Shown here piece after piece: positions 17,012 through 26,797 of a stretch of 64,000 bases of DNA (within the stretch, counting starts at the first letter, position 1; every line of letters starts with the position of its first letter). The notes under the pieces were generated by a model that did no database searches, was not told the origin of the DNA, and worked only from the letters and a program-made list of their open reading frames with translations. The DNA is from Arthrobacter_M sp030063245 (GTDB taxonomy: Bacteria > Actinomycetota > Actinomycetes > Actinomycetales > Micrococcaceae). Location of the stretch: positions 4,154,001-4,218,000 of the forward strand of contig NZ_CP180316.1 of the NCBI RefSeq assembly GCF_051131705.1. The letters are read 5' to 3'. The translations under genes were made by a program, and so were the position numbers.

Positions 17012-17794
17012 ATGACGTACACAGTGAACTGCTCCATCCTCCTGACGGATCTCCCCCTGCTGGAGCGGCCGGCCGCGGCCAAGGTTGCCGGCTTTGACGC
17101 CGTCGAATTCTGGTGGCCCTTCGCTGAGTCGGTTCCCGCCGATGCCGAGGTGGCAGCCTTCGAAAACGCCATCACGGATGCCGGCGTCCAGCTCACAGGT
17201 CTGAACTTCAACGCCGGGAACATGCCGGCCGGGGACCGCGGACTGGTGTCCTGGAAGGGTCGCTGCTCGGAGTTCAAGGACAATATCGACGTCGTCGCCG
17301 GCATCGGCGGACGCCTGGGCTGCAAGGCCTTCAATGCCCTCTATGGCAACCGGATGGCTGAATTCACGCCCGAGGAGCAGGACGAACTCGCCGTGAAGAA
17401 CCTGGTGGCCGCGGCCCAGGGCGTGGCCGGGATCGGTGGGACGGTGCTGCTGGAGCCTGTCAGCGGCGCCGAGCTCTATCCGATCAAGACCGCCGCGCAG
17501 GCCATGGACGTGATCGGCAAGGTCCGCGCCGCCGGTGCGGAGAACATCGCGCTGCTGGCGGATTTCTACCACCTCTCGGTAAACGGTGACGATGTGGCCG
17601 CCGTGATCGACAGCTACGCCAAGGACTTCGGCCACATCCAGATCGCCGATGCACCGGGCCGCGGCGCCCCCGGTTCGGGCGAACTCCCGCTCGGCGACTG
17701 GATCACGAAGAGCCGCGACCTCGGCTACGACGGCCACATCGGCCTCGAATACAAGACGGAGACGGACCAAGCCTTCGCCTGGCTGATCCGCTAG
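17012..17794 (+). CDS. hyi: Hydroxypyruvate isomerase
   Basis: This 260-residue TIM-barrel enzyme interconverts hydroxypyruvate and tartronate semialdehyde. The N-terminal GFDAVEFWWPF, the loop FNAGNMPAGDRGL, the LLEPVSG strand with a metal-binding glutamate, and the C-terminal GLEYKT are characteristic of the Hyi branch of the xylose isomerase-like fold. GAAGGA precedes the ATG at 17012. It is the first gene of the hyi-glxR-gcl-glxK-allB series, although long gaps with repeats separate the first members. The upstream palindrome probably regulates it. Confidence 0.93.
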   Translation: MTYTVNCSILLTDLPLLERPAAAKVAGFDAVEFWWPFAESVPADAEVAAFENAITDAGVQLTGLNFNAGNMPAGDRGLVSWKGRCSEFKDNIDVVAGIGGRLGCKAFNALYGNRMAEFTPEEQDELAVKNLVAAAQGVAGIGGTVLLEPVSGAELYPIKTAAQAMDVIGKVRAAGAENIALLADFYHLSVNGDDVAAVIDSYAKDFGHIQIADAPGRGAPGSGELPLGDWITKSRDLGYDGHIGLEYKTETDQAFAWLIR

Positions 17795-17826
17795 CCGGCA
17801 TCTTAGGCGCAGCGCAGCACCCGGCA

Positions 17827-17934
17827 CCGCCCGCACTCCCCGCACTCCCCGCACCGCCCGCACTCCCCGCACCGCCCGCACTCCCCGCACTCCCCGCACC
17901 GCCCGCACCCCACGCACCCCACGCACCCCACGCA
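17827..17934. repeat. Twelve tandem 9-bp units in the hyi-glxR gap
   Basis: Twelve contiguous 9-base units fill 17827-17934. Four are CCGCCCGCA, five are CTCCCCGCA and the last three are CCCCACGCA, with the first two types interleaved. The minus strand is strikingly G-rich with runs of three or four G. No coding frame of merit covers the array, although the minus frame would give Gly-Ala-rich repeats. Confidence 0.95.
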
Positions 17935-18071
17935 CCCCAGCGCAGCGACCCTCCCCCTCCCAACTGGGTCGCACTTGAGGCACTCAAAACCGCGAATGAG
18001 TGCAACAACTGCTACCTAGTTGGGGCACACACCCCGCAGACGCACAAACGCGAAGACCCAAAGGATTCATT

Positions 18072-18959
18072 ATGACAAACGTTGCAGTTATCGGACTCGG
18101 CATCATGGGCCTCCCCATGGCCACTAATCTCGTCAAGGCCGGCTTCACCGTCACGGGCTTCAACCGCAGCCAGGACAAGATTGACGCCTTGGTCGAGGCG
18201 GGCGGCAACGGCGCCGGCAACATTGCCGAGGCCGTCAAGGATGCCGACGTCGTCATCACCATGGTGCCGGACTCCCCCGATGTTGAGGGCGTCGTGTCCG
18301 GCCCGGAGGGCGTCTTCGCCAACGCCAAGTCAGGAGCGTACTGGGTCGACGCGAGCAGCATCCGCCCGGATGTCAGCGTCCGGCTCGCCAAAGACGCCAA
18401 GGAAGCCGGCGTCAAGCCCCTCGACGCTCCGGTCTCCGGCGGTGAGCAGGGCGCCATCGACGCCGTGCTCTCCATCATGGTTGGCGGGGACGCCGCGGAC
18501 TTTGATGCCGTTGCTGACGTGCTGAACGCCGTCGGCAAGACGATTGTGCACGTCGGCCCCTCCGGTTCGGGCCAGACGGTCAAGGCGGCCAACCAGCTGA
18601 TCGTGGCCGGCAACATCGAGCTGCTCGCGGAGGCCATCGTCTTCCTCGAGGCCTACGGCGTGGACACCAAGGCCGCGCTGAAGGTGCTCGGCGGCGGCCT
18701 GGCCGGCTCCAAGGTCCTCGAGCAGAAGGGTCAGAAGATGCTGGACCGCTCCTTCGAGCCCGGCTTCCGCCTGCAGCTGCACAACAAGGACATGGGCATC
18801 GTCACCTCCGCCGCCCGCGAAGCCGGGGTCACCATCCCGCTCGGGGCCCTGGTCGCACAGCTGGTCGGCTCCATGGTCAACCAGGGCGACGGCGGCCTGG
18901 ACCACTCCGGTCTCTTCAAGCTCGTCGAGCAGCTTTCCGGCAAGTCCGGAAAAAACTAG
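18072..18959 (+). CDS. glxR: Tartronate semialdehyde reductase (2-hydroxy-3-oxopropionate reductase)
   Basis: This 295-residue beta-hydroxyacid dehydrogenase reduces tartronate semialdehyde to glycerate with NAD(P)H. The Rossmann motif GLGIMGLPMATNL lies at residues 8-20, the substrate loop DAPVSGGEQGA at 118-128, and the catalytic Lys171 with Asn174 in KAANQLIVAGN. The ATG at 18072 is chosen because AAAGGA lies upstream and the fold starts immediately; the frame is open farther 5'. It acts directly after glyoxylate carboligase, which lies downstream after a 194-base leader. Confidence 0.93.
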   Translation: MTNVAVIGLGIMGLPMATNLVKAGFTVTGFNRSQDKIDALVEAGGNGAGNIAEAVKDADVVITMVPDSPDVEGVVSGPEGVFANAKSGAYWVDASSIRPDVSVRLAKDAKEAGVKPLDAPVSGGEQGAIDAVLSIMVGGDAADFDAVADVLNAVGKTIVHVGPSGSGQTVKAANQLIVAGNIELLAEAIVFLEAYGVDTKAALKVLGGGLAGSKVLEQKGQKMLDRSFEPGFRLQLHNKDMGIVTSAAREAGVTIPLGALVAQLVGSMVNQGDGGLDHSGLFKLVEQLSGKSGKN

Positions 18960-19017
18960 CCAAGCCCGATCAACGGACCGTCCTGCACGATCCAATAGCC
19001 GGAGCAACCGGCACGGT

Positions 19018-19051
19018 TTAATCAACCGGACCGCTTAATCAACCGGACCGC
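19018..19051. repeat. Two exact 17-bp tandem copies upstream of gcl
   Basis: TTAATCAACCGGACCGC occurs at 19018-19034 and again at 19035-19051. A degenerate third copy around AATCAGCCGGATCAACCGG follows to about 19083. The array sits in the untranslated leader between glxR and gcl. Confidence 0.9.
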
Positions 19052-19103
19052 CCAACGCAGTCCAATCAGCCGGATCAACCGGCACAAAACTATTTACAGA
19101 CTT

Positions 19104-19134
19104 CCCCCGGCCGGCGCGCAGCGCCGGCCGGGGG
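19104..19134 (+). terminator. Very stable GC hairpin directly before the gcl ribosome site
   Basis: The arms CCCCCGGCCGGCGC (19104-19117) and GCGCCGGCCGGGGG (19121-19134) are perfectly complementary with a 3-base loop. AAGGAG begins only about eight bases later and the gcl ATG is at 19154. There is no U-run. It could terminate glxR transcripts, attenuate gcl expression, or protect a processed 5' end. Confidence 0.55.
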
Positions 19135-19153
19135 ACACCAGAAGGAGAATCCC

Positions 19154-20932
<1,779 letters not shown>

Positions 20933-20941
20933 GAGAAGCAC

Positions 20942-22099
20942 ATGCGCATTGTCATAGCCCCGGATAAATTCAAAGGCTCGCTCGCCGCTCCGGAGGTGGC
21001 CGCGCACCTGGCCGCCGGCCTGCTGGCCGCGGATCCGGGGCTGACAGTGGAGCAAATTCCAGTGGCCGACGGCGGCGAGGGGACGTTGGACGCCGCCGTC
21101 GCCTCAGGCTTTGAGCGCCGAAGCGCTACGGTGGCCGGCCCGACGGGCCTGCCGATCAGCGCGGACTTCGCGGTCCGCGGCAGCCAGGCGGTCATCGAAA
21201 TGGCGGTGGCCTCCGGGCTCGCCGTGCTCCCCAACGGTGAACTGGCAGCGCTGACTGCCACCAGCCGCGGCACCGGGGACCTGATCCGGGCCGCCCTGGA
21301 CGCCGGCTGCACGGACATCGTCCTCGGTGTGGGCGGCAGCGCGTGCACCGACGGCGGCGCCGGGCTGCTCAGCGCACTGGGCGTGAAACTGCTGGACGCA
21401 CGCGGGCAGAAACTGCCCGACGGCGGCGGCGCCCTGGCGCGACTGGCGGAGGTGAGCGTCTGCGGGCTGGACCCACGGCTGGCCACCACAAACATAGTGC
21501 TGGCCAGCGATGTGGACAACCCGCTGCTGGGCCCCAACGGCGCGGCGGAAATCTTCGGCCCCCAAAAGGGCGCCTCCCCGCAGGACGTACTGGCGCTGGA
21601 GCACGGGCTTGAATGCTACTTCCGGCTGCTCTCCAACGCCATCGGCACGCATGCCGTCACCACCTCCGATGCTCCCGGAGCCGGGGCCGCCGGCGGTGTG
21701 GGCTACGCGGCGCTGGCCGTGCTGGGTGCGGTGCGCCGACCCGGCATCGAGGTGGTCCTTGACTTCACCGGGCTGGACGGGAGAATTGCGGGAACAGATC
21801 TGGTCATTACCGGCGAAGGCAGCCTGGATGAGCAGAGCCTGGGCGGCAAGACACCGATGGGAGTGGCGCAGGCCGCGGCGCGCGCCGGCATCCCGGTGAT
21901 CGCCGTCTGCGGGCGAACCACCCTTGACCGCGGGACTCTGGCCGCCGCCGGCTTTGCCCAGACGTATGCCCTGACGGAGCTCGAGGCGGATGTCAGTAAA
22001 TGCATGACGGAGGCCGGCGTGCTGCTGGAACAGCTAGGCGCGAAGATCGCCCTGCAGTGGGCCACCGAATCCGATACAAAGGAGTATTTCAATGTCTGA
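20942..22099 (+). CDS. glxK: Glycerate kinase (GlxK/GarK type)
   Basis: This 385-residue enzyme phosphorylates glycerate, feeding the glyoxylate carboligase route into glycolysis. The start MRIVIAPDKFKGSL, the VADGGEGT motif near residues 42-49, GVGGSACTDGGAG, and the late TGEGSLDEQSLGGKTP are hallmarks of the GlxK family. It begins nine bases after gcl, and its 3' end overlaps allantoinase by eight bases. Whether the product is 2- or 3-phosphoglycerate is not decided by sequence. Confidence 0.95.
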   Translation: MRIVIAPDKFKGSLAAPEVAAHLAAGLLAADPGLTVEQIPVADGGEGTLDAAVASGFERRSATVAGPTGLPISADFAVRGSQAVIEMAVASGLAVLPNGELAALTATSRGTGDLIRAALDAGCTDIVLGVGGSACTDGGAGLLSALGVKLLDARGQKLPDGGGALARLAEVSVCGLDPRLATTNIVLASDVDNPLLGPNGAAEIFGPQKGASPQDVLALEHGLECYFRLLSNAIGTHAVTTSDAPGAGAAGGVGYAALAVLGAVRRPGIEVVLDFTGLDGRIAGTDLVITGEGSLDEQSLGGKTPMGVAQAAARAGIPVIAVCGRTTLDRGTLAAAGFAQTYALTELEADVSKCMTEAGVLLEQLGAKIALQWATESDTKEYFNV

Positions 22100-23468
22100 A
22101 ACAACAGCAGCGCCCGATGCGGCACCCAAGGCCGCGTTTGATCTCGTCATCCGAGGAGGGCGGATCCTGACCACCGCTGGCATCGTGGCCCGCGAGGTGG
22201 GGATCCGCGACGGCGTGATCGTCGCCATCGAACCCCTAGGCAACGGATTGGAAGGCGCCAGGAGCATTGACCTGGCCGACGACGAAACGCTGATCCCGGG
22301 CCTGGTGGATACCCACGTTCACGTCAACGAGCCCGGCAGGACGGAATGGGAAGGCTTTGCCTCCGCCACCCGCGCCGCCGCGGCCGGCGGAGTCACCACC
22401 ATCATCGACATGCCGTTGAACAGCATTCCGCCGACGACGACGGTGGAAGCCCTGGAGCTCAAGCGCAGCGTGGCGCGTGACCAGGCCTTCGTAGATGTCG
22501 GTTTCTGGGGCGGTGCCATCCCGGGCAACAAGAAAGACCTGCGTGGGCTGCACGACGACGGCGTCTTCGGCTTCAAATGCTTCCTGCTGCACTCCGGTGT
22601 GGACGAATTCCCCCATCTCGAGGCGGATGAGATGGAAGCGGACATGGCCGAGCTCAGGAGCTTCGACTCCCTGATGATCGTCCACGCGGAAGACTCGCGG
22701 GCCATCGACCATGCGCCCAGCGCCGAGGGGAACCACTACGACAGGTTCCTGGCCTCCCGTCCCCGTGGAGCGGAAAACGTAGCGGTTGCCGAGGTCATTG
22801 AGCGCGCCCGCTGGACCGGCGCCCGTGCGCACATCCTGCACCTGAGCTCCTCCGACGCGCTGCCCATGATCGCCACCGCCAAGCGCGACGGCGTCCGGCT
22901 CACGGTGGAGACCTGCCCGCACTACCTCACACTGATGGCGGAGGAAATCCCCAACGGTGCCACCGCCTACAAGTGCTGCCCCCCCATCCGCGAAGCAGCC
23001 AACCGCGAACTCCTTTGGGCCGGGCTGGAGGATGGCACCATCGACTGCATCGTGTCCGATCACTCCCCCAGCACACTGGATCTGAAGGATCTGGAAAACG
23101 GCGACTTTGCCGTTGCCTGGGGCGGGGTCTCCTCGCTGCAGCTGGGGCTGTCCCTGATCTGGACCGAGGCCCGGCAGCGCGGCATCACGCTTGAACAGGT
23201 CATCTCGTGGATGTCCACCAAACCAGCGCAACTGGCCCGGCTGACCCAAAAGGGCCAGCTGGCACTGGGCTACGACGCCGACCTGGCCATCTTTGCCGCC
23301 GACGACGCCTACGTGGTGGACGTCTCGAAGCTCAAGCACAAGAACCCCATCACGCCCTACGACGGCCGCCCGCTGGCCGGAGTGGTCCGCAAAACCTTTT
23401 TACGCGGCCATGAAATCGACGGCATGACGCCCACCGGGAACCTGCTGCGCCGCGGGGACGTGGGCTAG
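22092..23468 (+). CDS. allB: Allantoinase
   Basis: The 458-residue cyclic amidohydrolase opens allantoin to allantoate. The metal ligands His75 and His77 lie in THVHVNEPG. The lysine to be carboxylated is Lys162 in GFKCFLLHSG, and DHSPST supplies the catalytic aspartate. ETCPHYLT is also typical of allantoinase rather than dihydropyrimidinase. AAAGGAG lies within the end of glycerate kinase, which it overlaps by eight bases. The gene joins ureide degradation to the glyoxylate carboligase pathway in one operon. Confidence 0.96.
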   Translation: MSETTAAPDAAPKAAFDLVIRGGRILTTAGIVAREVGIRDGVIVAIEPLGNGLEGARSIDLADDETLIPGLVDTHVHVNEPGRTEWEGFASATRAAAAGGVTTIIDMPLNSIPPTTTVEALELKRSVARDQAFVDVGFWGGAIPGNKKDLRGLHDDGVFGFKCFLLHSGVDEFPHLEADEMEADMAELRSFDSLMIVHAEDSRAIDHAPSAEGNHYDRFLASRPRGAENVAVAEVIERARWTGARAHILHLSSSDALPMIATAKRDGVRLTVETCPHYLTLMAEEIPNGATAYKCCPPIREAANRELLWAGLEDGTIDCIVSDHSPSTLDLKDLENGDFAVAWGGVSSLQLGLSLIWTEARQRGITLEQVISWMSTKPAQLARLTQKGQLALGYDADLAIFAADDAYVVDVSKLKHKNPITPYDGRPLAGVVRKTFLRGHEIDGMTPTGNLLRRGDVG

Positions 23469-23495
23469 CCGGTCCAACCGGTCCAACCGGTCCAA
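23469..23495. repeat. Three tandem 9-bp units just after allB
   Basis: CCGGTCCAA is repeated three times without interruption, immediately downstream of the allantoinase stop codon. A degenerate fourth unit follows. It resembles the AACCGG-containing repeats before gcl. Confidence 0.85.
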
Positions 23496-23536
23496 CGGTC
23501 GAGCCGCACCAGCCGGTCGGGGCCCTTTAGCCGTGT

Positions 23537-23583
23537 GGTCGCTATCTTTCGCTTTGGTACTCTCAAAGCGACAGATAGCGACC
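23537..23583. repeat. Palindromic repeat, copy 1 (left border of the two-gene cassette)
   Basis: The 20-base arms at 23537-23556 and 23564-23583 pair with a single mismatch around a 7-base loop, and begin and end GGTCGCTATC / GATAGCGACC. The flanking GGCCCTTTAG on the left and CTGTGAG on the right are also shared with copy 2 at 24567-24624. The stop of the adjacent minus-strand gene lies three bases from this palindrome. Confidence 0.85.
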
Positions 23584-23585
23584 TT

Positions 23586-24213
23586 TCACTGTGAGGCCTC
23601 GGACGGGAATCCGGGTTCCATCTCGCGATGCTGTTCTGTCGCAACAAACGCGTCTGCAGCGAAGTCCCCTACCGGATGGTCCAGTACGCGGACCCCGCGA
23701 TATTGGACCAGGGCAGACAGTTCCGCTAACCCGGCATCGCCAAACCAGTGTGCGGGCCCGCAGAAGGTGATCTGCTGCGGCGAACACACGTTCACCGTCG
23801 CTGATGGCAGGTTCGGCACCGACATTCGCCCGAAGCCATTCGGCGACGGCCGCCCAAGAATAGAGGGCCCATCCATCCGCAGACCGCGGCGCGGGAAAAC
23901 CGCCAGCCCCGCGCTTGCCCTGGGCAAGCAGGCGCAAGCTCTCGTAGCTTCGGCCGATCCTCCCGGCGATCGTCTTAAGCGAAACGAGATCTTCCTCATC
24001 GATGCCATTGACCTGAAACCCAGCCCGGGCAGCGTCCTCGACAACGCTGATGATCGCTGCACTCGGCGATACCGCTTCCCGGTTTACATCCAGCACACCT
24101 CGACCGTCTCGCGTGCCGGGAAAAGCATCGTCAAGACCGGCCTCAAAGAGTCGGTCGTAGTCCTCGTCGACGGGAGCCCGATCGAGGAAGACTACGAATT
24201 CAAAATCGCTCAC
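23586..24213 (-). pseudogene. DNA-binding protein of a putative toxin-antitoxin-like pair, frameshifted near 23749
   Basis: From a GTG at 24213 (GGGGAGG eight bases upstream) the protein reads SDFEFVVFLDRAPVDEDYD, FEAGLDDA, an IISVVEDAARAGF helix, and a helix-turn-helix-like IAGRIGRSYESLRLLAQGKRG followed by a WAAVAEWL segment. I recall this arrangement from conserved actinobacterial regulators. After LLRART the meaningful sequence moves by one base to HWFGDAGLAELSALVQYRG and ends at 23586, so one base appears inserted (or two lost) near 23749. The small gene at 24200-24391 overlaps its start by 14 bases, indicating an operon. Confidence 0.6.
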
Positions 24214-24391
24214 GTTGTTCACCTCCCCGGTGATTGTGTCTGCTGGTAAATCTCTGAATAGCTGCCGCGTTGTCTTCAGGAACGCGAGGAGTGGACCAAA
24301 TTGCTACCTCATCTGCACAAACGCGACAGCGGACCATACCCCAGCGATGTCCTTTGTGGATCTCCACGACTTCGAATTGCGAAGCGTCCAA
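24200..24391 (-). CDS. Small cysteine/histidine protein, first gene of the pair
   Basis: This 63-residue protein starts at a TTG. It has a CRVC pair near residues 23-26, WSTPRVPEDNAAAI in the middle, and HNH near the C-terminus. I associate the pattern GxxWGxVRCxxC...WSTPxxP...H with small actinobacterial proteins encoded next to the regulator described at 23586, but I know of no tested function. The 8-bp tandem array lies immediately upstream. A toxin role is suggested only by size, order and overlap. Confidence 0.5.
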   Translation of the reverse strand: MDASQFEVVEIHKGHRWGMVRCRVCADEVAIWSTPRVPEDNAAAIQRFTSRHNHRGGEQRERF

Positions 24392-24394
24392 CGA

Positions 24395-24440
24395 CCTGAT
24401 GGCCTGATGGCCTGATGGCCTGATGGCCTGATGGCCTGAT
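24395..24440. repeat. Tandem 8-bp array CCTGATGG, about 5.75 units
   Basis: Five full copies and one partial copy of CCTGATGG lie directly upstream of the TTG start of the small gene at 24391 (minus strand). Because the unit is not a multiple of three and sits in the promoter/leader position, copy-number change would alter spacing or upstream frame. Confidence 0.9.
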
Positions 24441-24566
24441 TAATCGGATTCTTGCCGGCCCGCGCTGACCATGCATTTAAGCGAACATCTGGGCGTTGTG
24501 AGTTTACAACAGCCTCCACGTGGTAAAATCTAGCCGCTCGCGCCCAGCTAAGGCCTTTAGTCGAGG

Positions 24567-24624
24567 GGTCGCTATCTCTCGCTTCACACTCACTTTGGTA
24601 CCCTCAAAGCGACAGACAGTGACC
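24567..24624. repeat. Palindromic repeat, copy 2 (right border of the two-gene cassette)
   Basis: The left arm GGTCGCTATCTCTCGCTT and the right arm CAAAGCGACAGACAGTGACC match copy 1 at 23537-23583 with a few changes, and an 11-base insertion lies in the loop side. AGGCCTTTAG on the left and CTGTGAG on the right extend the similarity. It ends 29 bases before the patatin start. Confidence 0.85.
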
Positions 24625-24653
24625 AATCGCTGTGAGCATTCGGAAGGAGACCC

Positions 24654-25511
24654 ATGAGCAGCAGAGCGCTCGTCCTCGGCGGCGGCGGAGTTACCGGCAT
24701 CGGCTGGGAAACCGGGCTGATTGCAGGACTCGCTGAGCGCGGTATCCACCTCAGCGAAGCCGACCGCATCATTGGAACATCCGCTGGCTCCAGCGTCGCC
24801 GCCACCCTGACCTCCGGCATCTCCGCCAACGACGCCTACCAAACCCAAATCGCCAGCCACGGAAGCGAAAAGGCCGCCACGCTCGGCATCAGCAACATCG
24901 CACGCCTCCTCGGCCCACGACTCCTCCCCCGTTCCGACCCGGCCATCGCGCGGCGAATCGGCCGTGCCGCCCTCCGAGCCAGCACCGTCAGCGAGGCCGA
25001 GCGCCGCGAAATCATCGCCCATCGCGTCCCCTCCGCCAAGGGGCCGGAAACCGACCTGCGCATCATCGCCATCAACGCCAACACCGGCGAGCGCCGCGTC
25101 TTTACCAAGGACAGCCGTGCCTTCAAAGACAACGGCATTTCCTTGGTCGATGCCGTTGCCGCAAGCTGTGCCGTTCCAACCGTCTGGCCACCCGTCACCA
25201 TCGGCGCTCACCGTTATATCGACGGCGGAACCCTCTCCGGCACCAACACCAACACCGACCTCGCCGCCGGCTGCGACGTCGTCGTCGTCCTCGCTCCCAT
25301 CGCCATGTCACTACGGAAGCGCTGGTCGGTGGCCGGTCAACTGGCCGCGTTGGGCCCCTCGGTCCGCACCCTGCTGATCACCCCCATCAACGCCGCTAAG
25401 CAAGCCATGGGCCGCAACTCCCTCGACCCGGCCTTCCGTGAAACCGCTGCCCGCGCCGGTAAGGATCAAGCAGCGACGGTCGCTGACGCCGTCCACCGTC
25501 TCTGGTCCTAA
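24654..25511 (+). CDS. Patatin-like phospholipase
   Basis: The 285-residue protein has the patatin lipase architecture: oxyanion-hole glycines in LGGGGVTGIGWE near residues 7-18, the nucleophile serine in GTSAGS near 42-47, and the catalytic aspartate in YIDGGTLSGTN. It lacks an obvious signal peptide, so it is probably a cytosolic acyl hydrolase. AAGGAG lies six bases upstream of the ATG. No neighbour explains its substrate. The 24567 repeat lies within its leader. Confidence 0.9.
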   Translation: MSSRALVLGGGGVTGIGWETGLIAGLAERGIHLSEADRIIGTSAGSSVAATLTSGISANDAYQTQIASHGSEKAATLGISNIARLLGPRLLPRSDPAIARRIGRAALRASTVSEAERREIIAHRVPSAKGPETDLRIIAINANTGERRVFTKDSRAFKDNGISLVDAVAASCAVPTVWPPVTIGAHRYIDGGTLSGTNTNTDLAAGCDVVVVLAPIAMSLRKRWSVAGQLAALGPSVRTLLITPINAAKQAMGRNSLDPAFRETAARAGKDQAATVADAVHRLWS

Positions 25512-25597
25512 CGCAGCAGCTACTCACCGACAGACGAACTTCTGCAAGCTTGCGAAGAAATAACGCGAAGAGCAAGCGGGAAATCGGACTACCCTAG

Positions 25598-25750
25598 TTG
25601 GTTACCAGCGGACGAGGTCGAAACCAGTACATCGTCAATTCGCTCATTGAGGAAGCCATCACTTCCAGCCAGTTGGAGGGAGCCTCAACCTCCCGGCGTG
25701 TCGCCAAGGAAATGATTACTAGCGGTCGAACGCCTGTGGGAGAACTCCCG
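25598..25750 (+). pseudogene. Fragment of a Fic-family protein
   Basis: The segment reads NQYIVNSLIEEAITSSQLEG, then ASTSRRVAKEMITSGRTP. This is the inhibitory and N-terminal region typical of Fic AMP-transferases (S/T-S-x-I/L-E-G-A). A TAG stop precedes the fragment and the catalytic HPFxxGNGR motif is absent, since the next gene occupies the space on the other strand. Only about 50 residues remain. It is a decayed remnant. Confidence 0.7.
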
Positions 25751-25794
25751 GGCCGGGCGTATGAAACAGCACCGGTCCTTGCCGCCTACTCGCC

Positions 25795-26247
25795 CTACTC
25801 AGCTTCCGAAGGTAACGCCTCATGGTTCACACGCCCATGGGAGCGGCGGTCTTCCTTCATCCCGGCCTCGAAGAGGTGCCGCTTCCCGTCAACAAGCTCC
25901 TGGCGGGCCAGTTTTTCCGCCGCCTTGAACTCCGCGTAATAGCCGTCGTCGTAATCCTCAATGACCTGGAACGTCCACCGGCCGTCGATCACGTTCCGGC
26001 CCACGATCTGCTGATCCAACTTATCCGCCAGTCCGGTGTGTCCGGCTTCGCGGAGCAGATCGACTGCCTCACCCAGCGCCAGGTCTGCCTTACCGGTCAG
26101 CCGATGGAATCCGTAGAGGTAGCCTCGTGCTTGTTCGACCACTTCGAGGGCCTCGGACAGTTTGCCAAGGGCCATCACGGTCGCGTCCGTCACGCCGTTC
26201 GGGCGCTGGTGGTTGGCATCGGGACCGTCGGGCGCGGAATTACTCAT
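25795..26247 (-). CDS. Conserved hypothetical protein
   Basis: The 150-residue soluble protein includes LGKLSEALEVVEQARGYLY, an FHRLTGKADL segment, then VGRNVIDGRWTFQVIEDYDD and an EALP-containing end. I associate this pattern with a widely conserved actinobacterial hypothetical family without known function. The start at 26247 is preferred because similarity begins there; an upstream open stretch to 26316 runs into the neighbour. No transmembrane segment is visible. Confidence 0.75.
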   Translation of the reverse strand: MSNSAPDGPDANHQRPNGVTDATVMALGKLSEALEVVEQARGYLYGFHRLTGKADLALGEAVDLLREAGHTGLADKLDQQIVGRNVIDGRWTFQVIEDYDDGYYAEFKAAEKLARQELVDGKRHLFEAGMKEDRRSHGRVNHEALPSEAE

Positions 26248-26272
26248 GCTGCTTAGCATATAGGCGGAGCGC

Positions 26273-26530
26273 TCAGAGGCCGGTGTCGCGGCTCTCGTTG
26301 CGGGTGATGTGTTCACCAGTGTTGGGGTCCACCACGGACCTGCTCTCAGTTACCCGGCGCTGCCGGCGGGAGCCGCTCATAACCAGCGAGATGATGAGCC
26401 CCAGGACACCCACGATCAGCAGAATGTAACCGACCAGGTGCAGATCAACGTAAGGGACGGCGCTGCCATCAATGGCAAAAGCCAGAATAGCTCCGACAGC
26501 GATCAGGAAAATGGACGATCCGATTCTCAT
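26273..26530 (-). CDS. DUF6458-type small membrane protein
   Basis: The 85-residue protein begins MRIGSSIFLIAVGAILAFAI and has two hydrophobic helices separated by a short VDLHLVG loop, then a basic tail with SRRQRR and a VVDPNTGEHI segment. This organisation matches the actinobacterial DUF6458 family, whose function is unknown. GAGGAGG lies eight bases upstream of the ATG. The frame is open farther upstream, but that part lacks family character. Confidence 0.85.
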   Translation of the reverse strand: MRIGSSIFLIAVGAILAFAIDGSAVPYVDLHLVGYILLIVGVLGLIISLVMSGSRRQRRVTESRSVVDPNTGEHITRNESRDTGL

Positions 26531-26654
26531 TTTGAACCTCCTCGTGGGACGGCATGGGCACAGGGCCCGCTGCGCGGATGGCCAGCCGTGAATGCAGCCT
26601 ACATCACAGTCGCTGCGGCGCGGTGCAGGCCAGCTGTATCGATGATCGAAAATT

Positions 26655-26676
26655 CCTTCGGCTTCGAAGCCGAAGG
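26655..26676. repeat. 22-bp perfect palindrome
   Basis: The two 11-base halves CCTTCGGCTTC and GAAGCCGAAGG are adjacent perfect complements with no loop. It lies about 120 bases upstream of both the DUF6458 gene and the lipoprotein gene. A dimeric regulator site or the core of a small hairpin are both possible. Confidence 0.7.
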
Positions 26677-26761
26677 CACCTTCGATGTATCTCACCAGTA
26701 ACAGTCACCCTCACGGCAACGGTCGAAGCCCTCGGCATGACCAGTCGGACCACGTGGTCGC

Positions 26762-26788
26762 CGGGCCTACCGGGCCTACCGGGCCTAC
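26762..26788. repeat. Three tandem 9-bp units before the lipoprotein
   Basis: CCGGGCCTA occurs three times in tandem, ending ten bases before the lipoprotein ATG. It lies where a promoter or ribosome-binding region would be expected. Confidence 0.8.
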
Positions 26789-26797
26789 TATGGAGGA

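Noticed and set aside
17827..17934. CRISPR-like array
   Set aside because: Units are contiguous 9-mers with no spacers, and no cas gene is in the window.
17703..18008. Gly/Ala/Trp repeat protein on the minus strand between hyi and glxR
   Set aside because: It is the 9-bp minisatellite read as protein; no start signal and no folded part.
22030..22110. Frameshift joining glycerate kinase and allantoinase
   Set aside because: The eight-base overlap is ordinary translational coupling; each protein has a full family-length end and start, and a good ribosome site precedes allB.
24304..24519. Minus-strand frame containing repeated AIRPSGHQ
   Set aside because: The peptide repeat is only the translated 8-bp array; the frame has no ribosome site and does not continue into the small gene frame.
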